The notes under the pieces: model-generated
The model's input: only the letters and a program-made list of their open reading frames with translations
Databases searched by the model: none
Told to the model about the DNA's origin: nothing
NCBI RefSeq assembly: GCF_040049215.1
Contig: NZ_JBDZDN010000001.1
Location: 372,001-436,000 of the forward strand
Direction of reading: 5' to 3'
DNA length: 64,000 bases
DNA from: Mesorhizobium_K sp040049215
Lineage (GTDB): Bacteria > Pseudomonadota > Alphaproteobacteria > Rhizobiales > Rhizobiaceae
Position numbers and translations under genes: made by a program
Shown: positions 35,990 through 45,982 of the stretch, piece by piece
Layout: the number at the start of each line of letters is the position of its first letter
Position numbering within the stretch: position 1 is the first letter of the stretch

Positions 35990-37197
35990 CGCTGCGACGA
36001 GCGCAGCGTTGCGGTCGGCCGCGGGCTCGGACCGGCGGGCCGGCTCGCGCCGGTGCCGAGCGCCTGCCGGATCAGGCCGGCATAAGCCTCGACCATGCCG
36101 TCGACCGAATAGCGGCCGGCGAGCTTGCGGCCGAGCGCAACCATGCGCGCGGCCTGTCCGGGATCCCGGAAGACCATGTCGATCTTGGCGGCGAAGTCCT
36201 CGACGTTCGCGGCGTCCGCGAACAGGGCGCAGGGCTCGCCGTCAACGGTCAGCACCTCGCGCAGTACCGGCAGGTCGTTGGCGACGACGGGCACGCCGGC
36301 CTGGGCTGCTTCCACAGCCGCAAGGCCAAAGGTCTCGGCGGTCGACGGGAAGACGAAGACGTTGAGGCTGGCCAGAAACAGGCCGATCTTTTGCGGCGGC
36401 ATGTCGCCGATCAGGTGCACGCGCTTGGCGACGCCAAGCTCGTTTGCGATTCGGCGCAGCCGCTCCTCGTCAGGGCCCTGGCCGGCGATGGCGAGATGCA
36501 TCGCCGGGCGGCGCGCTAGCACGGCGATCGCGGCATCGAGCTGCTTCAGTGGATGGAGCCGGGCGACCGAGCCCAGCAGCGCGACGCCGGTCGGCAGGCC
36601 GAAGGCCGCCCTCGCCTCCTGCCGGCCGATTTCGACCGACTTGTCCTCGAAGCCGTGCGGAACGTGCACGAGATGCTTGCGGTAGCGCGACGGATAGGAC
36701 TGGTAGTTGCGCCAGGTCTCGTTCGAATTGACGGTGATGACGTCATAGACGCCAAGCAGACCGAGCGCCTTGTCGATGCCGCGCGCGGCTCGCGAAATCG
36801 TCGCCGGGGCGGAGACATGGTTGGCGATGATGACAGGAACGCCGGCGAAGCGCCCCGCCGGTGCGCCAAAGATGTTGCCGTAGTGCTGGAAGGTCAAAAG
36901 CACATCCGGCTGGATGCGACGGATCATGCGCATCAGCTTCCACAGGAAGCGGATGACGGAGAGCGGACCCTTGGGGCTGTCCTCGAGGCAGAAATGGACG
37001 TTCTTCCAGCGGTCGAAGGCGGCGGTCTTGCGATAGAAAAAAAGGTGGTGAACCTCGAACTCGGGCTCGCCACCGCGCTCCTCGCAGGAAAGCCCTTCCC
37101 CGAGCAGCCGCGATATCTCCTGTGCGCCGGCCATTTCCGCCTGCGTCTGGATGAACAGGAGCCTTGCGGGTCCGCGCGTCGTTCTCTTGCTGATCAT
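35986..37197 (-). CDS. Glycosyltransferase family 4
   Basis: Predicted retaining glycosyltransferase of 403 residues with the GT-B fold. The C-terminal half shows GSVARLHPLKQLDAAIAVL, GQGPDEERLRRIANELGV and the FVFPSTAETFGLAAVEAAQAG segment with the conserved E(x7)E motif and donor-binding loop. The N-terminal QAEMAGAQEISRLL segment is the acceptor side. The ATG at 37197 gives the family start. It is coupled to the propeller gene downstream and lies 44 bp after the polymerase-like gene, in the same operon. Confidence 0.9.
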   Translation of the reverse strand: MISKRTTRGPARLLFIQTQAEMAGAQEISRLLGEGLSCEERGGEPEFEVHHLFFYRKTAAFDRWKNVHFCLEDSPKGPLSVIRFLWKLMRMIRRIQPDVLLTFQHYGNIFGAPAGRFAGVPVIIANHVSAPATISRAARGIDKALGLLGVYDVITVNSNETWRNYQSYPSRYRKHLVHVPHGFEDKSVEIGRQEARAAFGLPTGVALLGSVARLHPLKQLDAAIAVLARRPAMHLAIAGQGPDEERLRRIANELGVAKRVHLIGDMPPQKIGLFLASLNVFVFPSTAETFGLAAVEAAQAGVPVVANDLPVLREVLTVDGEPCALFADAANVEDFAAKIDMVFRDPGQAARMVALGRKLAGRYSVDGMVEAYAGLIRQALGTGASRPAGPSPRPTATLRSSQR

Positions 37198-37241
37198 GCT
37201 CGTGCCGGTAACGAATCGTTGCCCATAGGACCAGAAAAACC

Positions 37242-38795
37242 TCAAGAAAGCGTTGGCATGCCGGCGGCCGGCCGATCAAGCAGCCCGGAGCGTACGGCAG
37301 CGCCGACGATCATGCCGGCGAGCGCCATGAACATGGCAAGCGCAAGCGGCGCGAAATAGGCCTCTTCCTGGAAGAGGCCGGTGCCGACAATGGTGAGCAG
37401 CGCGAAGGCAGCCGCCGCCTGCAGGTCGTTGCCGGTCCTGTGAGCGATCGTGAGGACGCGCCAGGCGATCCAGACATAGGCGCCGATGACGGCAAGGGCG
37501 AAGACGCCGATCTGGTAGAGCAGCACGCCAACGGCGCTCTCGACGGCGAAGGGGGTGCGGCCCGCGGCCTGGGCGGCAGGCCAGTCGATCTTGGAGAATT
37601 CGGATGACAGATTGCCGCCGGCGCCGATGCCGCCGCCTAGCGGATTTGCCAGGAATTCGTGAAGACCGCCCATCAGCCCGATGACGTGGTAGTCGCCGAG
37701 ACGCAGGCCCACAACGATGCCGACCGCGGCGTAGGCGATCATCACGAGGCTGTGGCAGAAAAAGGCGAACTTGGCGCCGAATATCCTGAAGTTGAGCCAG
37801 CTCGCGCCGACCAGCAGAAACAGGATCAGCGGTCCTTTGGCGCTGGCGAGCACGAGCAGCACAAAGAGGCCCGCGGCCAGCAAGAGGCGTCCGCGGTAGA
37901 GCGCGAAGATGGAGAGGAAGCAGAGCGCGTAGGCGAAGCTGATGGCATGCATGTTCGGCCCGAACAGGCGCAGCACCTCGATGTCGTAACCTTCGGTGAG
38001 CGGTGTGTTGAACAAGGTTATCCTGAAACTGTCGAGCAGGCCGGTGATGACGATGCCGGTCTCGCGCAGGTGCCTGTCGTAGTCCATCGTCATGTAGTTC
38101 GGGCCGGCGGAGCGTTCCCAGAAGGCATAGCCGTTGGTCAGTGCGAGCCATTGCTCGCGCCAGAAAAACTCGACGCAACCGCAAGCGAGCAGGAGGACCG
38201 AGAGGACGGTCATCGCCTGGCCGAGGCGGACCGGCCGGCTCATGAAGGCGATCATGCATATCTGGAAGAACAGCAGAGGCGTGACGATGTTTCTCAGATA
38301 GACGATCGCCGCCATGCCGAAGAAGGCGAAGCCGAGCAGGAAATAGACGCCCAGAACGATGTACAGACCGACGAGAACCTTGACGAAGGGGTCGATTGCC
38401 GCGTTGCGCCGCCGCCAGCCGGCGAGGAACGTCGCGGTGAACACCAGCCAGGTGACCGCGATGGTGACGAAGTTATAGCCGCGGATGACGTTGAAGTCGT
38501 CGCTGCTGACGACATGGTCGACTGCGAGCGACACGAAGACATTCTGGAACAGAAGCGCGAATATGCTCGCGACGATCGAGGTCTGCGGCATGCGCCAGGC
38601 GCAAAGCCCGGCGAGCAGCACAACCGACAGGACTCCGGCCAGCGGATGGAGCAGGTGGGCGAAGACCGGAATCGCGGTAATGCATGCCGCGACCACCACC
38701 GTCAGCACGGCGTTGGCGAAGTTGGCGGCGGCAATTCCGGCCGGCGTTTCGCGGTCGCTGCGGAAGCCTGCGCCGTCCGCGGTCAAACTCGTCAT
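37242..38795 (-). CDS. O-antigen polymerase/ligase-like membrane protein (Wzy-type)
   Basis: A 517-residue inner-membrane protein with 11-13 hydrophobic segments and a large periplasmic loop near residues 190-270, the general shape of Wzy polymerases and WaaL ligases. The loop contains ERSAGPNYMTMDYDRHLRET. Sequence alone cannot separate polymerase from ligase; next to Wzz and Wzx, polymerase is more likely. AAGG precedes the ATG at 38795. It is the first gene of the minus-strand operon, divergent from wzz. Confidence 0.8.
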   Translation of the reverse strand: MTSLTADGAGFRSDRETPAGIAAANFANAVLTVVVAACITAIPVFAHLLHPLAGVLSVVLLAGLCAWRMPQTSIVASIFALLFQNVFVSLAVDHVVSSDDFNVIRGYNFVTIAVTWLVFTATFLAGWRRRNAAIDPFVKVLVGLYIVLGVYFLLGFAFFGMAAIVYLRNIVTPLLFFQICMIAFMSRPVRLGQAMTVLSVLLLACGCVEFFWREQWLALTNGYAFWERSAGPNYMTMDYDRHLRETGIVITGLLDSFRITLFNTPLTEGYDIEVLRLFGPNMHAISFAYALCFLSIFALYRGRLLLAAGLFVLLVLASAKGPLILFLLVGASWLNFRIFGAKFAFFCHSLVMIAYAAVGIVVGLRLGDYHVIGLMGGLHEFLANPLGGGIGAGGNLSSEFSKIDWPAAQAAGRTPFAVESAVGVLLYQIGVFALAVIGAYVWIAWRVLTIAHRTGNDLQAAAAFALLTIVGTGLFQEEAYFAPLALAMFMALAGMIVGAAVRSGLLDRPAAGMPTLS

Positions 38796-39025
38796 CAGAA
38801 CCTTGCCCGTGGCCAACCCTGGTCGAACGGCCTGGCGCCGCCGGTACCCTCGCTTGAGAATCAGCGGCGCCGGAGCGTTGTCGTTAGTACGTCCCGATCC
38901 GATACTACAGTTTCAAACTCTCCGATTGGTTAACTCGCCGTTCAGCATTCCTGTTTACGGTTCAGTCATGTTTGGCTTGCCGGCAGATCGCGCGATCTTG
39001 CGCGTCACCCTTCAGTAGGAAGCGA

Positions 39026-40684
39026 ATGAGTTCGGACTGGGACATGCCCGAGACGTATCGCCCCGGCGCGCGGCCGGCGCCCGGATCCGTGCGCGCGCCG
39101 TCTCCCCCGCGCGGCGCCGGGGTGATCGACCCGATCGCCCTTTTCCGCTTCATCCTCGACAACATCGTCAGGATCGGCGCCATCGCGATCGCGCTGACGG
39201 TGATCGGCATCGTGCTCGTCTCGCTGATCCCCTTCCCCTACCGGGCCACCGCCACCGTGCTGGTCGACCCGCGCAACCAGCAGGTCACGCTGCAGGAAGA
39301 CGTGCTGCAGCCGATCGGCAGCGACGCGGCGGTGCTCGAAAGCATGATCCAGATCATGCGCTCGGACGGATTCCTGCTCACTGTCATGGACAAGCTCGGC
39401 ATGCTTGGCGACGTGACGAACAAGCTCAGCGAGGACGAGCAGCTCAAGGCGCTCGCGAGGTTCAAGAGCGACCTGTCGGTCGAGCGCAAGGGCGCAACCT
39501 ATCTGGTCGAGGTTTCCTTCAAGGCCGGCACGGCCGAAGAGGCCGCGCGCATCGCCAACAGCGTGGCCAACGAATTCGCCGACGCGCAGAACGGCGAGAT
39601 CAGGCAGGCGACCGAAGACGCCGGGCGCGCGCTGTCGGAGAGGCTGGTGGACCTGCGCCGCAAGCTCAACGCGTCGGAGAAGGCCGTCGCCGACTTCGCC
39701 GCCGAAAACGGCATCCTCTACATCGACGACAACGATACGCTGCAGATGCGCCAGCTGACCGAGCTCAGCGCCCAGCTTGCGCTGGCCAAGAACGCCACCG
39801 AGGCGGCGCGCGCGCGCTACCAGAGCCAGACCGGCGGCGGGTCGGACGATGTCGTGCTGTCGGACCCGCGCAACGGCGAAACCGCGCAGCTTTCCTTCCT
39901 GCGCCAGCAGCGCGCGCAGCTCAAGCAGACCCTGGATCAGCAGAGCCTGACTTACGGCTCGCGCCATCCGCGCATCGCGCAGACCCGCCAGGCGCTCGAA
40001 GGCATCGAACGCCAGATCCGCGAGGAGCGCCAGAACCTGACGCGCCAGCTCAAGGGCGAACTGGACGTTGCCGAATCACAGCAGAAGAAGCTGGAGGCGG
40101 ACATCGCCAAGCTGAGCTCCGGCGCGGTGTTGACCGACACCGCCAAGGTGCGGCTCGAAGCGCTGCGGCGCGAGGCTTCGGCCGACCGCGACATCTACGA
40201 AAAGTTCCTCAGCCGCAACAAGACGACCGACGAGCTGGCGCTGATCAACATCGACAACATCAAGGTGATCTCGCCGGCGGTGCCGCCGCTGAGGTCGAGC
40301 CGGCCGTCGATGACGCTCCTGGCGCCGGTGTTCGGACTGCTCGGCGGCGTCGCTGCGACGACCGCGCTCGCGGTCGCCAACCGCCGAGGCTTCGACCGGA
40401 TGCGCCGCCGCCCTCGTATCGTCTTGCCCGACAGCCCGCCGCCATCAGGCGAACCGATGCCGGAGCCTCAAGTCCCGGCAAACGATCCAGAGCTGCCGGA
40501 CTGGCAACCGATGCGCGCGCGCAAGCAGAACAATGCGTTGCTGGCGCTCGCCGACGAGAAGTTGCCGGAACGAGTCCCCGATCCGCATCGCCCGGCCGCA
40601 AAGTCGCTGCTGATGATGGCGCAGACGATGCGCGATGCCGACGCCCTCCCGCACGCGTCGGTTTGGAACCGCCGAGCTCGCTGA
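39026..40684 (+). CDS. Wzz-type polysaccharide chain-length determinant
   Basis: Inner-membrane co-polymerase of 552 residues. It has a TM segment at about 46-66 (IVRIGAIAIALTVIGIVLVSL), a large periplasmic coiled-coil region (DLRRKLNASEKAVADFAAEN; the GSRHPRIAQTRQALEG motif), and a second TM at about 430-452. The cytoplasmic tail after it is Pro-rich and has no Walker motifs, so the tyrosine-kinase domain found in ExoP/Wzc proteins is missing. AGGAAG precedes the ATG. Divergent from the Wzy-like gene, so it and that operon may share control sites. It should set polymer length for the Wzx/Wzy pathway. Confidence 0.88.
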   Translation: MSSDWDMPETYRPGARPAPGSVRAPSPPRGAGVIDPIALFRFILDNIVRIGAIAIALTVIGIVLVSLIPFPYRATATVLVDPRNQQVTLQEDVLQPIGSDAAVLESMIQIMRSDGFLLTVMDKLGMLGDVTNKLSEDEQLKALARFKSDLSVERKGATYLVEVSFKAGTAEEAARIANSVANEFADAQNGEIRQATEDAGRALSERLVDLRRKLNASEKAVADFAAENGILYIDDNDTLQMRQLTELSAQLALAKNATEAARARYQSQTGGGSDDVVLSDPRNGETAQLSFLRQQRAQLKQTLDQQSLTYGSRHPRIAQTRQALEGIERQIREERQNLTRQLKGELDVAESQQKKLEADIAKLSSGAVLTDTAKVRLEALRREASADRDIYEKFLSRNKTTDELALINIDNIKVISPAVPPLRSSRPSMTLLAPVFGLLGGVAATTALAVANRRGFDRMRRRPRIVLPDSPPPSGEPMPEPQVPANDPELPDWQPMRARKQNNALLALADEKLPERVPDPHRPAAKSLLMMAQTMRDADALPHASVWNRRAR

Positions 40685-40743
40685 CGATCCTTTGGGCGAA
40701 CTCTTCAGCGATCAATGACCTGTTGCCCGGGGCCGATGCTTCG

Positions 40744-40758
40744 GAATTGATTCAATTC
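40744..40758. promoter_or_regulatory. Inverted repeat between wzz and the first acyltransferase
   Basis: GAATTG at 40744-40749 and CAATTC at 40753-40758, with a 3-base centre, in the 275-bp gap before the acyltransferase gene at 40960. The rest of this gap shows no other clear signal. Candidate operator only. Confidence 0.3.
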
Positions 40759-40959
40759 GGCGTCTGCCGGGTAATCCGCCCTTAACCAAACGGCGACGTT
40801 CAGCCTCTGCGTTTACCCGCCCGGCACCCATCAGGCTGTAAGGAAGCGCCGTCATCGAATTTCAGAAACGTGGGCTTGGCGACGTGGCCCAGCAATTCGG
40901 AGCGTAGTCGAGTGCGAAGTGCAGCCAGCCCAGCCAGAGATGGAACTGGTGAATTCGCG

Positions 40960-42150
40960 ATGAGCGTTGCGAAGCACTTCGCCGATCGGACCGCGGCGGC
41001 GCCGGAAGTCTTTTCCGCGCGCGTGTTATCGGGCATGAGCGATCCGTTCCTGGAGGTTGCGGAAGCAGCCGGAGCAAACGTCTTCCAGAGCCGCCCGTTT
41101 CTGGAACAATTCGAACGGCACATGCTGGCCGGTTCGAGAAAACTCGTGCTTGTCGGCGTGACTGACGCAGCCGGCAAACCGATCGCGGTATTTCCGTTCG
41201 TACGGCTGAAAAAGTTCGGCGTGACCCGGCTGGAAGCGGTCGACTTCGACGTGACCGACTATTTCGCGCCGGCTTATTTCCGTGACGCCGCGCTGTCAGC
41301 CGATGACACGGCCAAGCTATGGCGGACCGTGGCGCGAAGCGTACCAGGCGTCCATGCCATCGCCTTCAAGAAGCTGCCACGGCAGCTCCATCACAAGCCG
41401 CACGCGCTCTCCGGCGCGGATTTCCTGAAGCCGATGGCCGCGTCCGCGACCACGCTTTACCTGCGTGACGCCTCAGGCAAGCCAACCCAAAACATGAATC
41501 CGGCGGCGCTCGCCCGCAAGCTCAAGAAGTCGGCGAAGGTGCTCCAGAAGCACGGACCGCTCACCTTCACCGAAGCCACAAGCAAGCAGGATACCGACGA
41601 GCTGCTGGAAGCGCTTCTGGCGTTTCGTACCGCGCGGTTCCAGGAACTCGGCCGCCAGGACGCCTTGCTCGACCCGAACGTTGTCGCCTTTTATCGGGCG
41701 TTGGCCTGCAAGGAGGGCAAAGCGTCCGTCGGTCGCGTGTTTGCGCTGCGGTCCGCGGATGAAATCGTCGCCGTGACCTATGGCTACGCCTACCGCAAAA
41801 CCTTCACGCTGATCGCTCCGGCCATAACGCCCAAGAAGGAGTATCAACCAGGCTCGCCGGGTCTGGTGGCGATGTTCAAGACGCTTGAATGGTGCCAGCA
41901 GCACGACTTCGACGTGTTCGACCTCAGCGTCGGCTCGCTTTCGTACAAAAGCCGATTCGAAGCCGAGACGGTCGAACTGTACGAATACCAGCAGGCGCTT
42001 TCGCCCCTCGGGCTGATCGTGGTGGCGGAAGCCGCCCTCAGGCGGCGGATACGCCGCCTCGCGCTGAAGTACCCAGAACTGCGGTCCACGCTGGAGAAGC
42101 TGAGACGCATGCGCTGGGGTTGGGCAGGGGACAAACCAGCCGATGCATGA
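40960..42150 (+). CDS. FemAB/BioF2-like acyltransferase (Acetyltransf_6), first copy
   Basis: A 396-residue GNAT-superfamily protein of the BioF2-like acyltransferase group. Characteristic parts are KLKKSAKVLQKHGPLTFTEA, the LLAFRTARFQELGRQD segment, an ADEIVAVTYGYAY strand and the FDVFDLSVGSLSYKSRFEAE signature. The ATG at 40960 is preferred though its ribosome-binding site is weak. It overlaps a second member of the same family by 8 bp. In exopolysaccharide loci such proteins are thought to acylate sugar residues (compare capsule and cellulose loci), but substrate is unknown. Confidence 0.83.
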   Translation: MSVAKHFADRTAAAPEVFSARVLSGMSDPFLEVAEAAGANVFQSRPFLEQFERHMLAGSRKLVLVGVTDAAGKPIAVFPFVRLKKFGVTRLEAVDFDVTDYFAPAYFRDAALSADDTAKLWRTVARSVPGVHAIAFKKLPRQLHHKPHALSGADFLKPMAASATTLYLRDASGKPTQNMNPAALARKLKKSAKVLQKHGPLTFTEATSKQDTDELLEALLAFRTARFQELGRQDALLDPNVVAFYRALACKEGKASVGRVFALRSADEIVAVTYGYAYRKTFTLIAPAITPKKEYQPGSPGLVAMFKTLEWCQQHDFDVFDLSVGSLSYKSRFEAETVELYEYQQALSPLGLIVVAEAALRRRIRRLALKYPELRSTLEKLRRMRWGWAGDKPADA

Positions 42151-43384
42151 GAGCAGCAGTTCGACATGGGCGCCGATCGATGAGCGTCAAAAGGCCCTAA
42201 CAGGCGAGGCGACGTCCATGCGTTCGGCACAATGCAAGGTGACGGGGCTGCATCTCTCGGAAAGGCCCCTCGCCGGTGGCGGCGATCTCGCGCCACGATG
42301 GGCTGCATTGGCGAAGCGCTCGCTGGTCGCCAACATCTTCTACGAGCCGGAATACGCCCTCCCCGCCCGCCTGCCCTTCGGCGACGGCGTGCGGATCCTG
42401 GCGATCCATGCCGATGCCTCTCCGAATGCACCGCTGCTGGCCCTCTGGCCGTTCAGGGTCGCGCGCATGCGCTGGGGCCTGCCGCTGCCCGTCCTGCTCG
42501 GCTGGACGCATCCCTTCGCCGCTTCCGGCGTCCCGCTGCTCGACAGGGATCGGGCGACGGAGGCGCTGACCGCGCTGTTCAACATGCCATCCAGCCTTCC
42601 GGGCTTGCCCCGGCGCGCGCTGTTACCGCTGGCTCCCGACGAGGGACCGTTCGCCTATGCGCTCGCAGGCTTGCAGGGAAATCTCGGCCTGCGCGAGGCG
42701 CACACGGAAAGCCATGACCGCGCCTTTTTCACGCCCCGCCTTGCGGCCGACACTATGGCGCATCTTTCCTCCGGGTCGCGTTCAAAGCTGCGCCAGGAGT
42801 ATCGCCGGCTGGAGAAGGAAGGCCCGGTGACGCTTGCCGTCGCCGAGACCCCGGAAGACCTGGGTCGCGCGCTGGAGACCTATCTCGACCTTGAAGCCAA
42901 GGGCTGGAAAGGACGCGCGGGCACCGCGATCCCCGAATCTGCCGCGGAAACGGAATTCATCCGCGGCGTCGTGCGCAACCTCGGTGCGGAAGGCCGCGTC
43001 AGGATCGACGAGTTGAAGCTCGGCGAACGCGTCATCGCCTCGTCGATCACCTATCGAAACGGCGCGACCGCCTGGTATGCGAAGATATCCTTCGATGAGG
43101 ATTTCGCCAAGAACTCACCGGGTTCGCAGCTTGTCCTTAAGGTGACCGAGGCGATGAACGCGGACCCGTCGCTCGGCTTCGTCGATTCCTGCGCGCCGCC
43201 GCTGCATCCGCTGATGCGCCGCTTCTGGCCGGAGCGCATGAACCTCTCCAACCGCATGCTGGAACTAGCCAGCAAGGACGCGCTGTTTCCGCTGGCGGTC
43301 AGGTTGGAGCAGGAGCGGCCGAAACTGCGCGAATATTATCACACGGCGAAGCGCTGGCTGAAGGACCGCCGCAAGGCGGCCTGA
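42143..43384 (+). CDS. FemAB/BioF2-like acyltransferase (Acetyltransf_6), second copy
   Basis: A 413-residue paralogue-like relative of the preceding gene. It has the same architecture: SRSKLRQEYRRLEKEGPVTL, LDLEAKGWKGRAGTAI, GEGRV-type strand with RVIASSITYRNGATAWYAKI, and a GFVDSCAPPLHP segment in place of the first copy's LSVGSLSYK. The start overlaps the upstream stop by 8 bp, so the two are translationally coupled and may act on two positions of one sugar or as a heteromer. The 3' end is 10 bp from the convergent flippase gene. Confidence 0.83.
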   Translation: MHESSSSTWAPIDERQKALTGEATSMRSAQCKVTGLHLSERPLAGGGDLAPRWAALAKRSLVANIFYEPEYALPARLPFGDGVRILAIHADASPNAPLLALWPFRVARMRWGLPLPVLLGWTHPFAASGVPLLDRDRATEALTALFNMPSSLPGLPRRALLPLAPDEGPFAYALAGLQGNLGLREAHTESHDRAFFTPRLAADTMAHLSSGSRSKLRQEYRRLEKEGPVTLAVAETPEDLGRALETYLDLEAKGWKGRAGTAIPESAAETEFIRGVVRNLGAEGRVRIDELKLGERVIASSITYRNGATAWYAKISFDEDFAKNSPGSQLVLKVTEAMNADPSLGFVDSCAPPLHPLMRRFWPERMNLSNRMLELASKDALFPLAVRLEQERPKLREYYHTAKRWLKDRRKAA

Positions 43385-43394
43385 CCCTCGCCGG

Positions 43395-44825
43395 TCAGCC
43401 TTTCCTCCACCCGGACAAGCCTCCTGACCAGCCGAAGACGGTCGGGTTCACTCCAAGCGACCGGATCGCTACGCGAACCGGCAGCAGGTTCGCGAGCGCG
43501 AACACCAGCGCGATCGCGGCTGCCGCGCCGATCGGCCCGAGCTGCCAGGCCGCCCAGGCGACCAGCGGTATGCCGGCGGTGCTGGCGAGCGTGAATATCC
43601 TCAGCAGCACGTCCTGATGGCCCGTCAGTTGCAACAGCAGAGCGGTCGGGCCGCAGGCGGCGCCGAGCGTCGACGACAGGCCGAAGATCAACAGCACGAT
43701 CCACATCGTCGTGTTGACATAGGCTGCGTCGAACAAGCCGAGCAGTTGCATGCCGCCGACCGAGAACACCGCCATGACGGCGAGTGCTATCAGGAAGCTC
43801 GCCATGGCGGCGGCGCTCGCCGAATGCTGTACGGAGGTCGCGCCGCTGAGGTGGTAGTTCCGCGATATGTGCGGCGCGAGGACCTGGTTGATACCGTTGA
43901 GCGGCAGGTCGATCAGCCGCGCCGTGCGTTCGGCGACGAACACGCCGCCCGCGATCTCGGCGCCGAGGATACCGGCCACGATCAGCGTGTTGATCTGACC
44001 CAGCGCCGGCGGCACAGCGTTTACGCCCCAGAGGCCGAAGGTCACTTTGAGAAATTCGCTCTTTTCGACTGCCGTCAGCTTCGCCTTTTCTGCCTTGAGC
44101 ACATCGGCGAAGATGCCGATGGTCTGGCCGAGCAGGCACAGACCGAGCAGGCCGGCGCAAATGAGCGTGACGGCCACGGCCGAAAGCGGGCCGTTCAGCC
44201 ACCAGGCGACGCCGAGCGCCACGATGACGGCCAGCCGCCAGACGATGTCGCGCGGCAGAAGCGCGGCAAACAGCCGGTCGCGGGCGCGAAAGACGCTGGA
44301 CAGGAACTCCGACCAGCCGAGCATTGCCGCCATCAGCGCCGCGCACAGGCAGAGCTGCCGCCATTCGGGAATGCTGGCATCGGCCCAAGGCAGCACGCTC
44401 GCGAAGACGAAGACTATGGTCCCCGCCGCGAGGCCGACCAGCACGGTTACGATCGAGCGCAGCAAGACCGCGTAGGCCGCCGGCAGGTTGCCGGCCCCGG
44501 CATGCTGCGGCCAGTAGCGCAGGATGATGCTCTGCTGGCCGACGACATTGATGAAGGAGACGAGGCTCGCTGCCGCGAAAGCCGTGCTGAACAGGCCGAA
44601 GCTGCGCACATCCGTCAACATCGCTGCAACGACGAACATCAGGAAATTGAGGGCGGCGCTCGACAGCTTGATCGCGACGGCGACCGTGCCCGCGCCGGCA
44701 AGACCGCCGAGCCGGGGCAGCCGGAAGCGCCCGGGAACCGCCTTTGTTGCCTTTCCTTCTTGCATTTCAGCGCCGGGACCCGGTGAAGTTTCAGCCTTTG
44801 CCGGAGGAGTAGGACATGAGCACAT
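43395..44825 (-). CDS. Polysaccharide flippase (Wzx, MOP superfamily)
   Basis: A 476-residue integral membrane protein with about 12-14 hydrophobic segments (first: VAIKLSSAALNFLMFVVAAMLTD) in the oligosaccharide flippase arrangement. It should move lipid-linked repeat units to the periplasmic side for the Wzy/Wzz system encoded nearby. The start is uncertain: ATG at 44825 has AAGGGG placed too close; ATG at 44765 would remove 20 polar residues. It is alone on its strand; ugpC ends 115 bp upstream. Confidence 0.87.
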   Translation of the reverse strand: MCSCPTPPAKAETSPGPGAEMQEGKATKAVPGRFRLPRLGGLAGAGTVAVAIKLSSAALNFLMFVVAAMLTDVRSFGLFSTAFAAASLVSFINVVGQQSIILRYWPQHAGAGNLPAAYAVLLRSIVTVLVGLAAGTIVFVFASVLPWADASIPEWRQLCLCAALMAAMLGWSEFLSSVFRARDRLFAALLPRDIVWRLAVIVALGVAWWLNGPLSAVAVTLICAGLLGLCLLGQTIGIFADVLKAEKAKLTAVEKSEFLKVTFGLWGVNAVPPALGQINTLIVAGILGAEIAGGVFVAERTARLIDLPLNGINQVLAPHISRNYHLSGATSVQHSASAAAMASFLIALAVMAVFSVGGMQLLGLFDAAYVNTTMWIVLLIFGLSSTLGAACGPTALLLQLTGHQDVLLRIFTLASTAGIPLVAWAAWQLGPIGAAAAIALVFALANLLPVRVAIRSLGVNPTVFGWSGGLSGWRKG

Positions 44826-44940
44826 CCCCTTCGCCGAGGCATGAAGTCTAGCCCCTATGGGTCAACACAGTCTGAATTGAAAGGATCGACTGCCGCCATG
44901 GTTACCGGGGCGGAAGATGCGATCCGGCCGCAGCCGGCGA

Positions 44941-45978
44941 TCAGCCGATGCGCCTGCCCGCGCTGTCGAACCAGTGCAGCTTTTCGGCGCGCGCGATGAC
45001 GCGCAGCCGGTCGCCCGGCCGCGCCACTGCCCTGCCCGCCACGCGCACCACGATGCGCGAACCAGCCGCCGCGCAGTAGAGGAAGCTTTCCGCGCCGACC
45101 GGCTCCACCGCCTCGACGTCCGCATCGAGCGCCAGGGCGTCGCCGGACGCCTCCTTCGTGGTCACGACCTCCGCATCCTCGGGCCGGAAGCCGATGGTTG
45201 CCGCGCCTGCCGGCATCCCGTTCGCCGGCAGGCTCCCCTGCCCGACCGGCAGAAGGTTCATCGGCGGCGCGCCGATGAAGCTCGCGACGAAGATCGACGC
45301 CGGCTTCTCGTAGATGTCGAGCGGATCGCCCGCCTGCTCGACCTTTCCGGCGTTCATCACCACCAGTAGGTCGGCAAGCGTCATCGCCTCGAGCTGGTCG
45401 TGCGTGACGTAGACCGAGGTGACGCCCAGCGACCGCTGCAGGTTCTTGATCTCGACGCGCATCTGGCCGCGCAGCTTGGCGTCGAGGTTCGACAGCGGCT
45501 CGTCGAACAGGAAGACCTTCGGGTTGCGAACGATCGCGCGGCCCATGGCGACACGCTGGCGCTGGCCGCCGGAAAGCTCGCGCGGACGGCGTTCCAGCAA
45601 CTGCTCGAGTTCCAGCGTCCTGGCCGTCTCGCGCACGCGGCGGTCGATCTCGTCCTTCGGCGTGCCCCGGTTCCTGAGGCCGTAGGCCATGTTGTCGTAG
45701 ACCTTCATATGCGGGTAGAGCGCGTAGTTCTGGAACACCATGGCGATGTCGCGGTCGGTCGGCCCGATGGCGTTGACCACCTTGCCGTCGATCGACACCG
45801 TGCCGGCGGTGATCGTCTCCAGTCCCGCGATCATCCTCAGCAGCGTGGACTTGCCGCAGCCGGACGGCCCGACCAGCACGCAGAGCTTGCCGTCGGGAAT
45901 GGCGATCGACACGCCCTTCACCGCCTCGACATTGCCGGCATAGACTTTTCGCACATCGTTCAGGTCGACGGTGGCCAC
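44941..45978 (-). CDS. ugpC: ABC importer ATPase, sn-glycerol-3-phosphate type
   Basis: ATPase of a CUT1-family sugar or glycerol-3-phosphate importer. 345 residues; Walker A GPSGCGKST at about 36-44, signature LSGGQRQRVAMGRA, Walker B VFLFDEPLSNLDAK, and a C-terminal TOBE-like region as in MalK/UgpC. Last gene of ugpBAEC, 4 bp after ugpE. Substrate follows the binding protein: glycerol-3-phosphate or glycerophosphodiesters. Confidence 0.92.
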   Translation of the reverse strand: MATVDLNDVRKVYAGNVEAVKGVSIAIPDGKLCVLVGPSGCGKSTLLRMIAGLETITAGTVSIDGKVVNAIGPTDRDIAMVFQNYALYPHMKVYDNMAYGLRNRGTPKDEIDRRVRETARTLELEQLLERRPRELSGGQRQRVAMGRAIVRNPKVFLFDEPLSNLDAKLRGQMRVEIKNLQRSLGVTSVYVTHDQLEAMTLADLLVVMNAGKVEQAGDPLDIYEKPASIFVASFIGAPPMNLLPVGQGSLPANGMPAGAATIGFRPEDAEVVTTKEASGDALALDADVEAVEPVGAESFLYCAAAGSRIVVRVAGRAVARPGDRLRVIARAEKLHWFDSAGRRIG

Positions 45979-45982
45979 GCGT

